Of a stretch of 64,000 nucleotides of DNA, positions 12,401 to 22,075 are shown piece after piece. The position numbers and the translations under genes are program-made. Below the pieces are notes generated by a model. It ran no database searches. It worked only from the letters and a program-made list of their open reading frames with translations, and was not told where the DNA came from. Origin of the DNA: Pseudoscleropodium purum (lineage: Eukaryota; Streptophyta; Bryopsida; Hypnales; Brachytheciaceae); the NCBI GenBank assembly GCA_963969395.1, contig OZ017797.1:2418001-2482000 (forward strand), given 5' to 3'. Numbering within the stretch: the first letter of the stretch is position 1; every line of letters starts with the position of its first letter.

Positions 12401-12729
12401 ACAAAAACTCAACCGCGCGCTCAAGGTCGAGTTTCTAAAAGGGGGTGCAACAGTGAAAGCTCCTCCTTTTATAGTCCCTGGACCCTTTCCGGTTTGTCAT
12501 CATGAATCCGGATTACCATCATGAATCCGGTCCTAGACCTAATCCGTGTTGCATTCCGTTTCCGTCGTTAGTTACTCCTAACCGGATTAGATCCAAGAAG
12601 CCCACTACTTCACGTTCCGTGCTAATTCTGAGTTTTCCTTCCCCACCTAATCGGATCCGGTTAGCTAATGACTAGTTTCCGTTCCTATTTGGGTGTATAC
12701 TAAGAAAATCAAAATTCTAAGCTGCGACA
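9445..12729 (-). mobile_element. Copy 1: TGTCGCAGC-ended element with 5-bp target duplication and gag-like gene
   Basis: The element begins TGTCGCAGC and ends GCTGCGACA, a perfect 9-bp terminal inverted repeat. It is flanked on both sides by AAAGT (9440-9444 and 12730-12734), a 5-bp target duplication. It is 3,285 bp, clearly GC-richer than its surroundings, with many CCGGAT motifs and a CCGGATCCGGATCC-type run near 10575-10595. It carries one long gene on the minus strand. TG...CA ends plus a 5-bp duplication fit an LTR retrotransposon, for example a solo long LTR or gag-only non-autonomous form, but I see no second LTR, no primer-binding site and no polymerase. A cut-and-paste element is the alternative. 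Two close relatives lie at 24.5-28.3 kb. Confidence 0.85.
10627..12291 (-). CDS. Gag-like / plant transposon protein of copy 1
   Basis: 554 codons, ATG at 12291, stop at 10627. The N-terminal 200 residues form a compact domain with CVGFAEKPWGF, a W-rich WNEGMWRAVYGF segment and CLDDRHRRLLQFLVPVLHPEKP. This resembles the gag-like or 'putative plant transposon protein' domain seen in plant retroelements; I recognise the style, not a named family. A strongly acidic Asp/Glu/Ser stretch follows (about 230-260), then a basic Pro-rich linker with KRQKLTPPHKRGTPP, then a coiled coil of heptad-like Glu/Lys/Leu segments (about 335-440), and a C-terminal tail ending GSPTIGSRIVG. There are no RT, RNase H, integrase or DDE motifs. 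The frame is intact, and the same protein recurs in truncated form downstream, so this is the reference copy in the window. Confidence 0.75.
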   Translation of the reverse strand: MGMPPLRRSRQASPSGGEVKLRKVIPVIPSTEPEKSQLMDDLKSMGCVGFAEKPWGFREERMVKELLGKLSNQFDNTVRGTPVSWNEGMWRAVYGFRAGGLGMASRKDEFVRRKFKGAVNPKDGYAVEDCLDDRHRRLLQFLVPVLHPEKPTRVTITLGNTIFGALSGTRKVDWARIISDLVAQLVSRVGKKRATPVCPYLFHLYRENQVLTDMEERAWKTQEVLLKYGESETDDEAESDSGSERESSEEEEEPMSPIKRQKLTPPHKRGTPPGQDKPAPEEKPEAEKTNSGGDPDMQDPFNGLINVLCNIRADWEVKHKTLAAIGKLVGAAPNSKLAEQVAECITNPEETRKQEAEIRRLQEEVDNLKATLFAYQEDVTAAREMAEETRKIAEQIKAVLGETGTAAAKAKLFDEKIHEEKKLSGSRMVRILADFAEQVETAMVEGRKAVDRIEESSRKLTGATCNKGIHLSDISLPDLFPDATIQKDRKDWTPESKKFARTGTPGTRPDITIDLESPPGPNPAEGERVRNLSEVFEELVPEVGSPTIGSRIVG

Positions 12730-12734
12730 AAAGT

Positions 12735-14490
12735 TAAAATGTAGAAAGTAAACAATATGTTATAATGTAAATTATTACTATTTACTTTAGATAATTCAAT
12801 AATTAAAAATATGATTTTTGTCTTAAAAGGTATAAAAAAATTCTTAAGAAAATTATTGCAACATAAATAGGCAAGAATTTGGTTCTACTAGCTTGTATTG
12901 AAAATAGAGTGGAAATAAAATTTATTAGATTTTGTTTTCTTAACTTAAATGAAGATAAAATTAATAGATACTTTGAAAGTTACAATTCAGTTTCACCAAG
13001 TATCATATATTTTTTAGAGATGGAGACCATTAAGCATTAAGTGTCTAAAGTTGATTAGCGATCCTTGACCAAAAGATAACCTTATACACAATAGCATTTG
13101 AAATTGCTTTATTGTGAAGCAATTTAACAAAGTACTCATGTAGTATTGAAGAACATTCAATTATATATTTGTATGCAAAGTTCCAATAAGAACTAGAGGT
13201 GCAAAATGATGATTATTACAATTAAAATTGAATAAAATTGTCAAAATTAGATGTCCTAAGAGAAAAAAATTGGTATTTAAATCCAATTTTTTTTGTTTTT
13301 GCATGTCAATAATATATGAATTATTTTCAAGCACAATGGAATGCAAGCATAAATAAATTCAACTTATTACAAAGAATTTGTAAGGGTATAATCCATAAAT
13401 ATCCAAGTGGTTCTCCCTCCAAAATTATTTCTTGGACCCCTTAATTTCAAATAATATATAGTAAATTTTAGGAACTTTTACTAAGTAGATTGCAAGATGT
13501 CTGCATTTAAAATGAAGTAAATAAGTTTTTTAATTGGATTTTGAGCATATTTTGTGACTAGATTATTTGACTTTGAATCTTTTTTTTATTTAAAATTTTT
13601 GTACAATATACTTTGAATTACAAAAAATTTATGATGAAGATTTGAGTTGAAAGTCTAGAAAAAAAGTTCCAAAAAAATCGATGATTTTCATTCTATAAAG
13701 AATTGATAAATAGAACCATGTTCAAAATTCAAGGAAAGACTAAATTGGCAATAGCTTTTAAATGGAATTGAAGCACACTACTCCCCAATGGTAAGATTGT
13801 TCTAGCAAGCATATTTAATCTTGTGAATTTTTTTAATTTTTTAATTGTAAAAAATGAGTTCAAAAACAAATCTCATATGTTATTTCTTCAATTAATTTTT
13901 ATGATTGTAGCCTATAAAACAAAAACTCCACAACTTTCACATTACTAATCCAAATAGAATGAATCAAAGTTTTCCATATAGACAAAAATACTATCAATGA
14001 GAAAAATGAGAAAATTTTTTGTAGATATTTTTACTATATGATCTTCTACTTTTTGAGCTTATTGTGGTATAATTTTTGTTCCTTGGCATTGATTGGAATA
14101 AAAATTTGATTATGTAAAAGCTATTATGTTTTCTAATCTGATTTAAGAAAAAGTTTCAAAAAATCATTTCAAACTTTAGATTACAATATTATGTGAGCCT
14201 ATCCAAAATTTATCTTGTCCCCCAAAGGGACTTTAGAAATAAGGACTACATTAGTAGACAGTCCAAATTTCCCAAATTGTGAAGATGTATTGTAATATGA
14301 AGTTTAGAATAATAATAGTTGATGATTAATCTCAAAATATAGTTGTGAAAAATTATTAATGAATCATATCCATGTGCTTAAATCAATTAGTTTATAAAGT
14401 GATACTTTTGAATAAAATTTGAGGCCATAAATTAGAAATTCTTTCTTAAATCAATTGTAGATTGAAAATTGGTGATTCTCTCTAAGGAAA
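12735..14490. other. AT-rich spacer without a supported gene
   Basis: The spacer between genes A and B continues here, strongly AT-rich with many short homopolymer runs. I see no coding segment, palindrome site or RNA gene. Confidence 0.6.
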
Positions 14491-14499
14491 AATTTATTG

Positions 14500-15260
14500 A
14501 AAGTTAAAATTATTCCACGTTAGCCATGTCTCTTGCTTCTCGTATAAGCATGTTGGAAACCAATGGTGAACAATCCAAAACATTCAAGTCATTATTAGAC
14601 CCTAGCAAGCAAAAGAAGGCATGCTAGATATGTAAATTTTTACTAGCAATTGCTTCAAGAATGATTGATTTCTTGCTAGACCTATCTCCAAAGTCTCCTT
14701 GCCAAGCAACATTACAATTTTTCCACTCATGATGCATGCAATCAAGCAATAGTTTGTTAATTGCTTCTCAAAATTTGCTCATATAGATTGATGCAAGTAT
14801 TGCCTTTCAAATTCTAGCCTACTTGCTAAGCTAAACCACTTAAAAGACTCCATTGTAGTACTCTTGCTAGTACTACAATATTCATTTGTTGCATTAGCAT
14901 AAAATCCATAACAAAGCATACCTATGGCCACTTTGATTTTCTGATGAAGGGATAATTTTGGTAAACTACATGCGTCCAATATTTTAACAAAGTAGCTATT
15001 TTGAAGACAAATCCTCTTCATGATAGTCAAGAGATATGTGTGTCACATTCAATAATGACTTCGTAGGAACTAGGACCATATATAAGAGATTCAAAGAAGT
15101 AGTTTGTCATCATTCTCTTGTGCATATCCACCTAGTCTCTACTAATATTTTGGGCTTTCCTAGGACAGGATCTATCTCTAACCCTCGTGGCACTCCTAAA
15201 CCTTCAATGTCTTATTTGCAACCCCATTATCCACCTCAAGTTCATCTCATGTTCTTCGTC
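14500..15260 (-). pseudogene. PIF/Harbinger-type transposase relic
   Basis: The minus strand reads KVAIGMLCYGFYANATNEY and STTMESFKWF, then further on DCMHHEWKNCNVAWQGDFGD, SIILEAIASKNLHI and HAFFCLLGSNNDLNVLD. These match the HARBI1/ALP1-like nuclease of PIF/Harbinger transposons, including the first catalytic Asp (in DCMHHEWKN) and the second (in GSNNDLNVLD). The frame is broken by a TAG at 14624-14626 at a position where the family has Trp, and by shifts near 14760 and upstream of 15030. No terminal repeats were found. It lies in the spacer between genes A and B and is older than the copy 1 insertion. Confidence 0.8.
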
Positions 15261-16570
15261 ATCTTCTAGGGTCTATTCTATAGCAACAAGAAGACACTCT
15301 CTTTATGCTTCCATCTTCATAAAATTCAACAAAACTAAAGAGAAAGGAAGTTCAAACAAGCACATACAATAGAAACTCTAGAAAAGAGCTCCCTATCTCA
15401 TAGCTCCTTTTGTTGCAAAGTGGAATCCAATTCCCTTTAATGTAGCATGCCAAAGTGGCCAAACAACATGGCCCACTTGGCCACATCTTTTTCTATATAA
15501 ATAATAGTTAAAAAAAATAGAGCATACTACAATGCCATCTTGTTGAAGAGTGGCAGGCCTACATCAACAATGTCAACACTATACAATTCCTTTGCTAAAT
15601 CACAATCCTTACAAAATACTGGCAATTCTCTTATATTTTTTGGTGTCACTTATACATAGTGATCTACAATCTCCTACTTTGAATAAAAATTGCTTAAAGA
15701 AATTCTTACATAGAGATTAAAACTCACTCTTAGCCACATTTGATTCTTGTTCCCAAAGTCTTCTCAAATCTTCAATTCCTACATAAATGGAAATAATTTT
15801 AGTGACTGAAATAGAGTGCATTCAAATGAAGGCTTTGATTTGTAGCATTGACAAATTTGAATGGAGATCTCTCTTTTTTATTATTGCCCTTGGTTGTTTG
15901 AAATTTCCTCAAATTTGACTCAACTTGAGTACAATGAAATTTTTGTAAAAATTACCTAAACAATATTATAAAATGTGATTTCTAAAAGAATTTCCTGATT
16001 ATTACTACAAATTTAACTTCCTACTAAGAATTTCCTGAACATTATATCAACTGAAATTTCCTAAAATCTTGGAGCATATTTGTTTTGAATGGTATATTTC
16101 TTTTCAATAAAAGTACACCCAATCCTCTTTATCATCACACTTGCTAATAATGCAATGTACTAATTTCATAGAATATTTTTCAAGGTGTCATATTTCTTAA
16201 GCTTTGGTTCATAGCACTAATCTTGGACAACCTTTATATGTCGCAGAATGAATATATGTAATGGTAATTTTTAGAGGTTTGGATCGGTGACATAATTGAA
16301 TTTTAAGTATTGCAAAGTGTTTACAATGGTGTCCAGTTACAATAGATAAAAAAGTTTGGAGAATTTAAAAAAATAGTAACTAAAACAATTAGGGCTTTCA
16401 ATTTCAAACTGAAATAACAAACTTATTTTAACAAGTTTTTTTAAACAATTAAGTGAAGTTGAAACTACTAATACATTTAATAATCTTCATTTTGTTAGAT
16501 TTTGTTCAGAATCAAGTTTTAGTTAGGTCAAAATCACATTTTAAGAACAATAATTCTAAATGCTAAAATA
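15261..16570. other. AT-rich spacer without a supported gene
   Basis: AT-rich, with no coding segment I recognise. The segment just after the Harbinger relic may hold more of its decayed 5' part. Confidence 0.5.
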
Positions 16571-16599
16571 CAGTATACAAGATGTCATTTGTTAGAACA

Positions 16600-16900
16600 A
16601 CCCTCCACCGCATAAATCAAAACAAACTATTATACTCCGTATCTCAATCTGACCCTGACGTGGCAGCACGGGCAGCTTCGGCGGCAGCGGCGCTAGGCAA
16701 ATGGTGGGCTTCCACGTGGCAGCACGGGCAGCTTCGTCGTCGGTGGCGCGGCGGCTTCTTCGACGGAGCTGGACGGGTTTAGGGTTTTTTGCAGCTTCCT
16801 GACTCCTGCATCTGCCGCTGCTGCCGCTACCACTTACGAAGTCGCGTGTTTGCACGCGCGGGACCTGCGAAGATTCGTTGGGAGGTGAAAAAATTTCTGG
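16600..16900 (+). promoter_or_regulatory. GC-rich putative promoter of gene B (direct repeat, G-box, telobox)
   Basis: An abrupt change from AT-rich spacer to CpG-rich DNA. A 23-bp direct repeat, starting ACGTGGCAGCACGGGCAGC, occurs at 16658-16680 and 16714-16736. The second copy completes a G-box (CCACGTGG, 16713-16720). A telobox TTTAGGG follows at 16778-16784. The same G-box and telobox pairing lies upstream of gene A. It is about 2 kb from the first gene B ATG, with splice-like signals between. Promoter function is inferred. Confidence 0.5.
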
Positions 16901-18325
16901 AGCGCTCTGGGAAGGCTCTCGGTGGAAGGTCGGATTGCGCCGGTCGGAGTTCAGGTTCGTGCATACTCCGACTTCATTGCGGTTTAGTGTTTTCTTGGAG
17001 GTGCGCTAGTGTGTGGGCGTTAGTGTGTGGGCATTAGTGGAGGGTTTTGGATGCATTGGTGTTTCATTTGAGGGACAGGCTCATAGTTAGAAACTGTTTC
17101 TGGCATCAATATGTACAATTACACCGCAATGATAGGGATAATTGGCAGTATAATTGCAAGTGTATTATGAACTCATAAAAAATGTGAGAAGTACTGGTAT
17201 CCAATTATTCTGGGAAGCAGTGGACATGGCGTTTCTGATACTGGGATTTTCCCATGTATATCTCTGAGTCTTCACTTGTGTGTGGTTACAAGTGCAAATG
17301 CAGGTGGGCTTTGTGAAATAGCTTCAAATAATTTCTACTTCACCTTCGAAATTTGTTATACACTGCTGAATAGATTGTGTCCCAACAGTTCCAGTCCAGG
17401 CTCACGTAGCAACTGTTTTAGACATGCATGTAGACTTACAACAGAGTCAATGAAAGGGAGGATTGGCAGTATAATCGTCAGGGTATTGTGAACTCATGAA
17501 AATTTGAAAAGAACTGGTATCCTATCCTTCACTGAAAAAAACATTGGATTAATCAGTCCTTTTGTTCTGAATCAATTTTGAAAATCTAAATTTTGAAATT
17601 GGGCTGTTCAGGGACAAAGGCTCACGGTCAAGGGAGAAGCTGGTGATCGTATTCCAAATCAATGAGATTTGTTGGATTTCCCATTTCGTGTTTCCTCCCT
17701 TGATTCAGTTTCGTTGGGTTTCGCGTTTCAGCTCACTGAGATTTGTGGGAAGACAGATGTGGGAAGACAAGTGCAGGAGGTCAAGTGTGGTAAGTTTGCT
17801 TCTGTGGCATGATCTGCATCGCAGTCCTTGTTCTCGTGTGTTCGAATTTTATGAGTTTTGGGAATCTCTTGCCACTTATCTTTGTAGTTGTTGTTTCATT
17901 GCTTGAGTTGCACGTGAAGTTGTAGAATTTGATGTTAGTTTTTTTTTATTGTGTATTTGCAGGTGTAAGTGTGATTTGCATTGATATTGCTTGGAAGAAT
18001 TCGAAGTTCTGTTTGGTAGTTGCGTGGGGAATTGCAATTGATTGCAGACAATTTGCGGTGGGTGCTTCAGCGATTCACATTGGTGTCAAACTTCTTTTGT
18101 TTTTGGTACGCAAGCTGCATCTTGATTCAGTTTTCATTTAATTTTGGTTCAATTTGTAGAGTGCTCATCCAACTAAGTGATGCTTTGCTTCCATTTGTAG
18201 AGTGCTAATGGTTTGGTTCAGTTTGTAGAGTGCTAATGCAATAAGAATAATACGCAAAAAGGCCTGTAGAGCTCTGATAAATTTTAGGGTTTTGGTCCCA
18301 GGATCGTCCCAGCTTCTTATTTACT
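16901..18325 (+). other. Probable untranslated, spliced leader region of gene B
   Basis: Moderate GC without a convincing reading frame. Splice-like signals include GTAAGTTTG near 17790 and TATTTGCAG|GTG near 17954-17964. The unit TTTGTAGAGTGCT(A/C)AT occurs three times at about 18153, 18194 and 18222. No protein is assigned. Confidence 0.35.
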
Positions 18326-18344
18326 TATCCTCGACTCGAGGATA
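18326..18344. repeat. 19-bp palindrome, site 7 (upstream of gene B)
   Basis: TATCCTCGACTCGAGGATA. Perfect consensus copy, 60 bp before site 8. Confidence 0.95.
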
Positions 18345-18385
18345 AATACCTTGAGACCAAAACTTCATCAAAAATTTTAATCGAT

Positions 18386-18404
18386 TATCCTCGACTCGAG
18401 GATA
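18386..18404. repeat. 19-bp palindrome, site 8 (upstream of gene B)
   Basis: TATCCTCGACTCGAGGATA. Perfect consensus copy. Confidence 0.95.
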
Positions 18405-18571
18405 TCCTAGAAGACCCCTTCTTCCAGGAATTAATGAAAAATCTCAAATAATAAATCTGGAAGATCAAATTACAGAATGGAATCATCTAATTCCACCACA
18501 TAATTCTGTGTAACGACATATCTAGAACACTAGAACACAAAACGAGCAAGAAGGAAATGACTAAAAACAAT

Positions 18572-18590
18572 TATCCTCGACTCGAGGATA
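18572..18590. repeat. 19-bp palindrome, site 9 (upstream of gene B)
   Basis: TATCCTCGACTCGAGGATA. Perfect consensus copy. Confidence 0.95.
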
Positions 18591-18747
18591 AAGAGGAGCT
18601 GTCAATAATGACCCCACACAAAATCTAGAAATAGAATTTTCTATTAAAAAATAAATTGACTACACCATGTCTATTGTATTTCTATCAATCTAGAATGTCT
18701 CTACTATATTCGTGAAGGGGAAAATCACTTAGATCGCTAAAAGGATG

Positions 18748-18766
18748 TATCCTCGAATCGAGGATG
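18748..18766. repeat. 19-bp palindrome, site 10 (upstream of gene B)
   Basis: TATCCTCGAATCGAGGATG. Central A, outer base changed on the right. Confidence 0.95.
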
Positions 18767-18846
18767 TCATGCCTGTAATTATCACACTCGACTCTAGTTA
18801 GTTCTAGATGTACCTAAGCCAGTATTCAGTACATAGCCATGAAAAA

Positions 18847-18865
18847 TAACCTCGATTCGAGGATA
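18847..18865. repeat. 19-bp palindrome, site 11 (upstream of gene B)
   Basis: TAACCTCGATTCGAGGATA. Central T and one left-arm change. It lies 46 bp before the first gene B ATG. TATGACAG and GGTCCCAG, two possible splice acceptors, lie between it and the coding text, so sites 7-11 may also be intronic. Confidence 0.93.
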
Positions 18866-20417
18866 AAAACAGATGTAATACATTAAGCTTATACCACGTC
18901 CTAAGTGCGTATGACAGGGTCCCAGAAAATGGAAGAAAACGACCAGACCTCTACATATGACTACTCCCACACGGAGCTCCTCATTGAACCCTTCCAGAAT
19001 CCTTTGGGACAAGTGCCATTCTTCGAGGAAATGGCTGAAAACTACAGGGAGCTGTAGAAGTTCAAAGACGTAGTCAATCAGTGGAACTTTGGGGTAAATC
19101 GACAAAAGAACTACGTCTTCCTCAGATACCAGCCAGAGGGAACAATCAGGTTCATGCCGTGGAACCTCAATGAGAAGGTAACTCTGATCGAGCAACACCG
19201 ATCAGATTATCTTGTAATCGTTCTTCAGGAAGTAGATGGAAGTGGTCACCCCCTCCCACACGTCCATTCAATTGTATGCAATGTTGGACTTGAGTTAGGG
19301 GGGTTCGATTTAGCAGAGTTATTATCATACCTCACAGGGACGCACTTAGACTTCTTGGCGGATGAGTTCGAAACCAAATTCTGGTCGTGGAATCATGTGT
19401 CCTCCACAGCCCACATCCGTCGAGTGGCTGCGATATTCCTTTCTCTTGATTGCTTTGCTCTGGAAACCTTCTCCAGAAGTCACCAGAAGCTTATAGGGAA
19501 ATCAACTGAACGCGCTCTTGCTAAAGAGAAATCTGGGGCACCACCTGGGAGCGGGAGCACGAGGGCACTACTTGGGAGTGGGAGCATGAGGGCACCACCT
19601 GGGAGTGGGAGCACGAGGGCACGACCTCGATCAGAAAACCAAAAGAGGAAGGCAGTAGAGTGTACAGAAGGCGATACAAATAGTAAGCGCAAAAAGTCTA
19701 ACCTAGTCGAAAAGACTCGAACAGCCGGGAGTTCAGGATCAATATTGACTGACCTCCCTGGTGCGGGGGAGCAGCCTGTACGAGAAAAGGAAGATCACGA
19801 GGAGTTTACGAAGTACCAGAAGGAGTTCTGGGATAACCATCAGAAGTGCTTTCTTTTTTATGGTAAAACTTTCGATATTTCCATTGAGAAATGCATTCTG
19901 GCGAAGGACACATACATCGTGAGGAAGCTGGAGCGGAACATGGTTGACGTTGTCAAGAAAAAGCTTGTGGAACTTGGAGACGCAAAAACTCAAAGGCAAA
20001 AGCTGTGCCTGACTCCTGTGGATGAAAATGGCAAACTCCTAAAGAGTGCCCCAAAATCGTGGGATGACATCAAGTCTGGAGAATTCATGATCATCAACGG
20101 GCAGCACAGTGTGATGGCCTCAAAAGAGCTTCAGATTAGAGGGTGTGGAGAGAAGCGACGAAAGGAGCTCCAGACATGGAACGCAAGTATTGTATGGGCT
20201 ACTGATCCCGTGAAGCTGACGAATATCTCCGAGTTCTACAATAAAACCAACCACATTAACCATGCCCAGCCGACCTAGGGAAATCAGATTATCAGCTTAC
20301 GCAACGTGTGGGTGGACTTAGGGAGACCCTGCCTCCTCTCAAACGAACCAGTGAATCGCAAGAACTCATCCGTAGCCAGTTTGACGCAGTATGCGGTATG
20401 TCAATTCCATCTCTGGC

Positions 20418-20436
20418 TATCCTCAAGTCGAGGGTA
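20418..20436. repeat. 19-bp palindrome, site 12 (gene B intron 1)
   Basis: TATCCTCAAGTCGAGGGTA. The most diverged copy. One CG has become CA. It is 22 bases inside the donor of the 209-bp intron 20396-20604. Confidence 0.88.
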
Positions 20437-20546
20437 ATGATCATATGCCTTTTATCATGTGTTTGATAGTTTTTAGAATTGTACAGAACTGTGAAGTAAG
20501 ACTTGGCTTAGAAGAAGTGACTTCGATTTCATCTCTGTCTCACACT

Positions 20547-20565
20547 CATCCTCGACTCGAGGATA
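20547..20565. repeat. 19-bp palindrome, site 13 (gene B intron 1)
   Basis: CATCCTCGACTCGAGGATA. It lies 39 bases before the acceptor of the same intron. Confidence 0.95.
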
Positions 20566-21978
20566 ATTCTTGTTGTCTAGTCTAAATTTACTTGCCTCAC
20601 ACAGTTCATGTATGCTATGCAGAAATTCACAACCTTGGTCCTGACACGATATCGAAACATCAATCCTGAGAAAGATGGGGCAACAATCAAGAGCACCACC
20701 GACGTGAAGAACGAGATAAAGATTATTACCCTATGTGATGAGATTTACGAACTCTGGGATGAATTTCTTGTAGGCTACTCCGAAGGTAGATTGATAGATC
20801 CCTTAACCAGACAAGAGTACAGGGCAGACAAGAAGTTTAACCCTAAATCATGTTCGCTAAAGAGGGAGTTCTTCAGGCATTGTGGCCATTTCACGGACAG
20901 AGATCTTAAGGATTTTGCTCTGCATTTGCTACACAAGACTCTGGAGCGGACACGGCCATACCCAAAGGTCTTAGTTAGTAAAACAAGAATTCTGATTGAA
21001 GACAATCAGAACGCTGCAGATTGGGTCGACCGTCGGAAGCGGAAGAGAGTGATTCACGAAGAATTGCTCGCTGTGAAGAAGACTCTAGTCTTCAGGGATG
21101 ACTCTGGAGACGTCGTCGACAAGACCTGGAAGCCGTGGAAACGGAGGCACCGGTTTTCAACAGCAACATGGAACTTCTTGCTTGCTACCACTCCAATCCC
21201 CTATTTCACAAAGCGGCTCACAAATGAAGGCAAACTAAAACGAGTAGAAGATTTCAGTGAGAAGTTTCCCGACCTTCTGCCCATGTTTCAGCGCTTCGTC
21301 AAACTCAAGTATCGTCTAAGGCAGCCATTTGGAGATGTCAACATTCGGGGATTTGAGAGAGTTGCCATGTCTGTGGTGGCGAATTCGTCATGGAAGTACA
21401 ATAACGGGTATCTGGGTTTTGGAATACTCGATCTCCGCAAGGCACCCAAACAAAAGGCTAGCAAGTCAAGTACTTTTGGCATACTTCTACCATTCCTGAA
21501 CTACCTGTCTACCCACTTGGATCCCAAGTTTGACACTCCCAGTGTCTGGCTCTGGATTGTTGGGGATTCTCTGGATATGGAGACTGTATCTAACTTCATT
21601 GCGGTTAAAATGCAAGATTACGACTCAAAGCTCTCTTGTTACATTCCGGGTAAGGTAGAGAGAATAAACAACATATCCAGCCGAGCAAGCGCGACTCAAG
21701 TGTACCTCATCTTTTTGTTCAAGAAGAATGACGCCAACGCTAAGCTCCTTGAAATCGGTGTGAAGGACGAGTATAGGACGCCGAAAGATATGGCGTACTA
21801 TGATGATTCCGCGAGAAACAATGAGGCGAAGTAGAGAATCTATCCATCGGAACTGAGGATGGAGTTCTATTTGGATATGCTGTCCACATTTGTGAGTCCG
21901 GGTGAGAATGTGTTGGGAATCTACACCGGATCCAAGTGCATGCTAGCTGCACAGGTAATAGCTCCGCTCAAGTGCATA

Positions 21979-21997
21979 TATCCTCGATTCGAGGATA
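21979..21997. repeat. 19-bp palindrome, site 14 (gene B intron 2)
   Basis: TATCCTCGATTCGAGGATA. Perfect arms, central T, 24 bases inside the donor of the 196-bp intron 21955-22150. Confidence 0.95.
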
Positions 21998-22056
21998 CTA
22001 TAAGCTTATGTTGATTTTTTTATGTTCTCCACTTTGTTTTTAGTGATAACTTATGT

Positions 22057-22075
22057 CATCCTCGACTCGAGGATG
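22057..22075. repeat. 19-bp palindrome, site 15 (gene B intron 2)
   Basis: CATCCTCGACTCGAGGATG. The two outer changes compensate (C and G), so all nine arm positions still pair. Confidence 0.95.

Noticed and set aside
7205..22075. Palindromes as a CRISPR-like array
   Set aside because: Spacing is irregular, the units are palindromes inside introns of eukaryotic genes, and there are no associated proteins.
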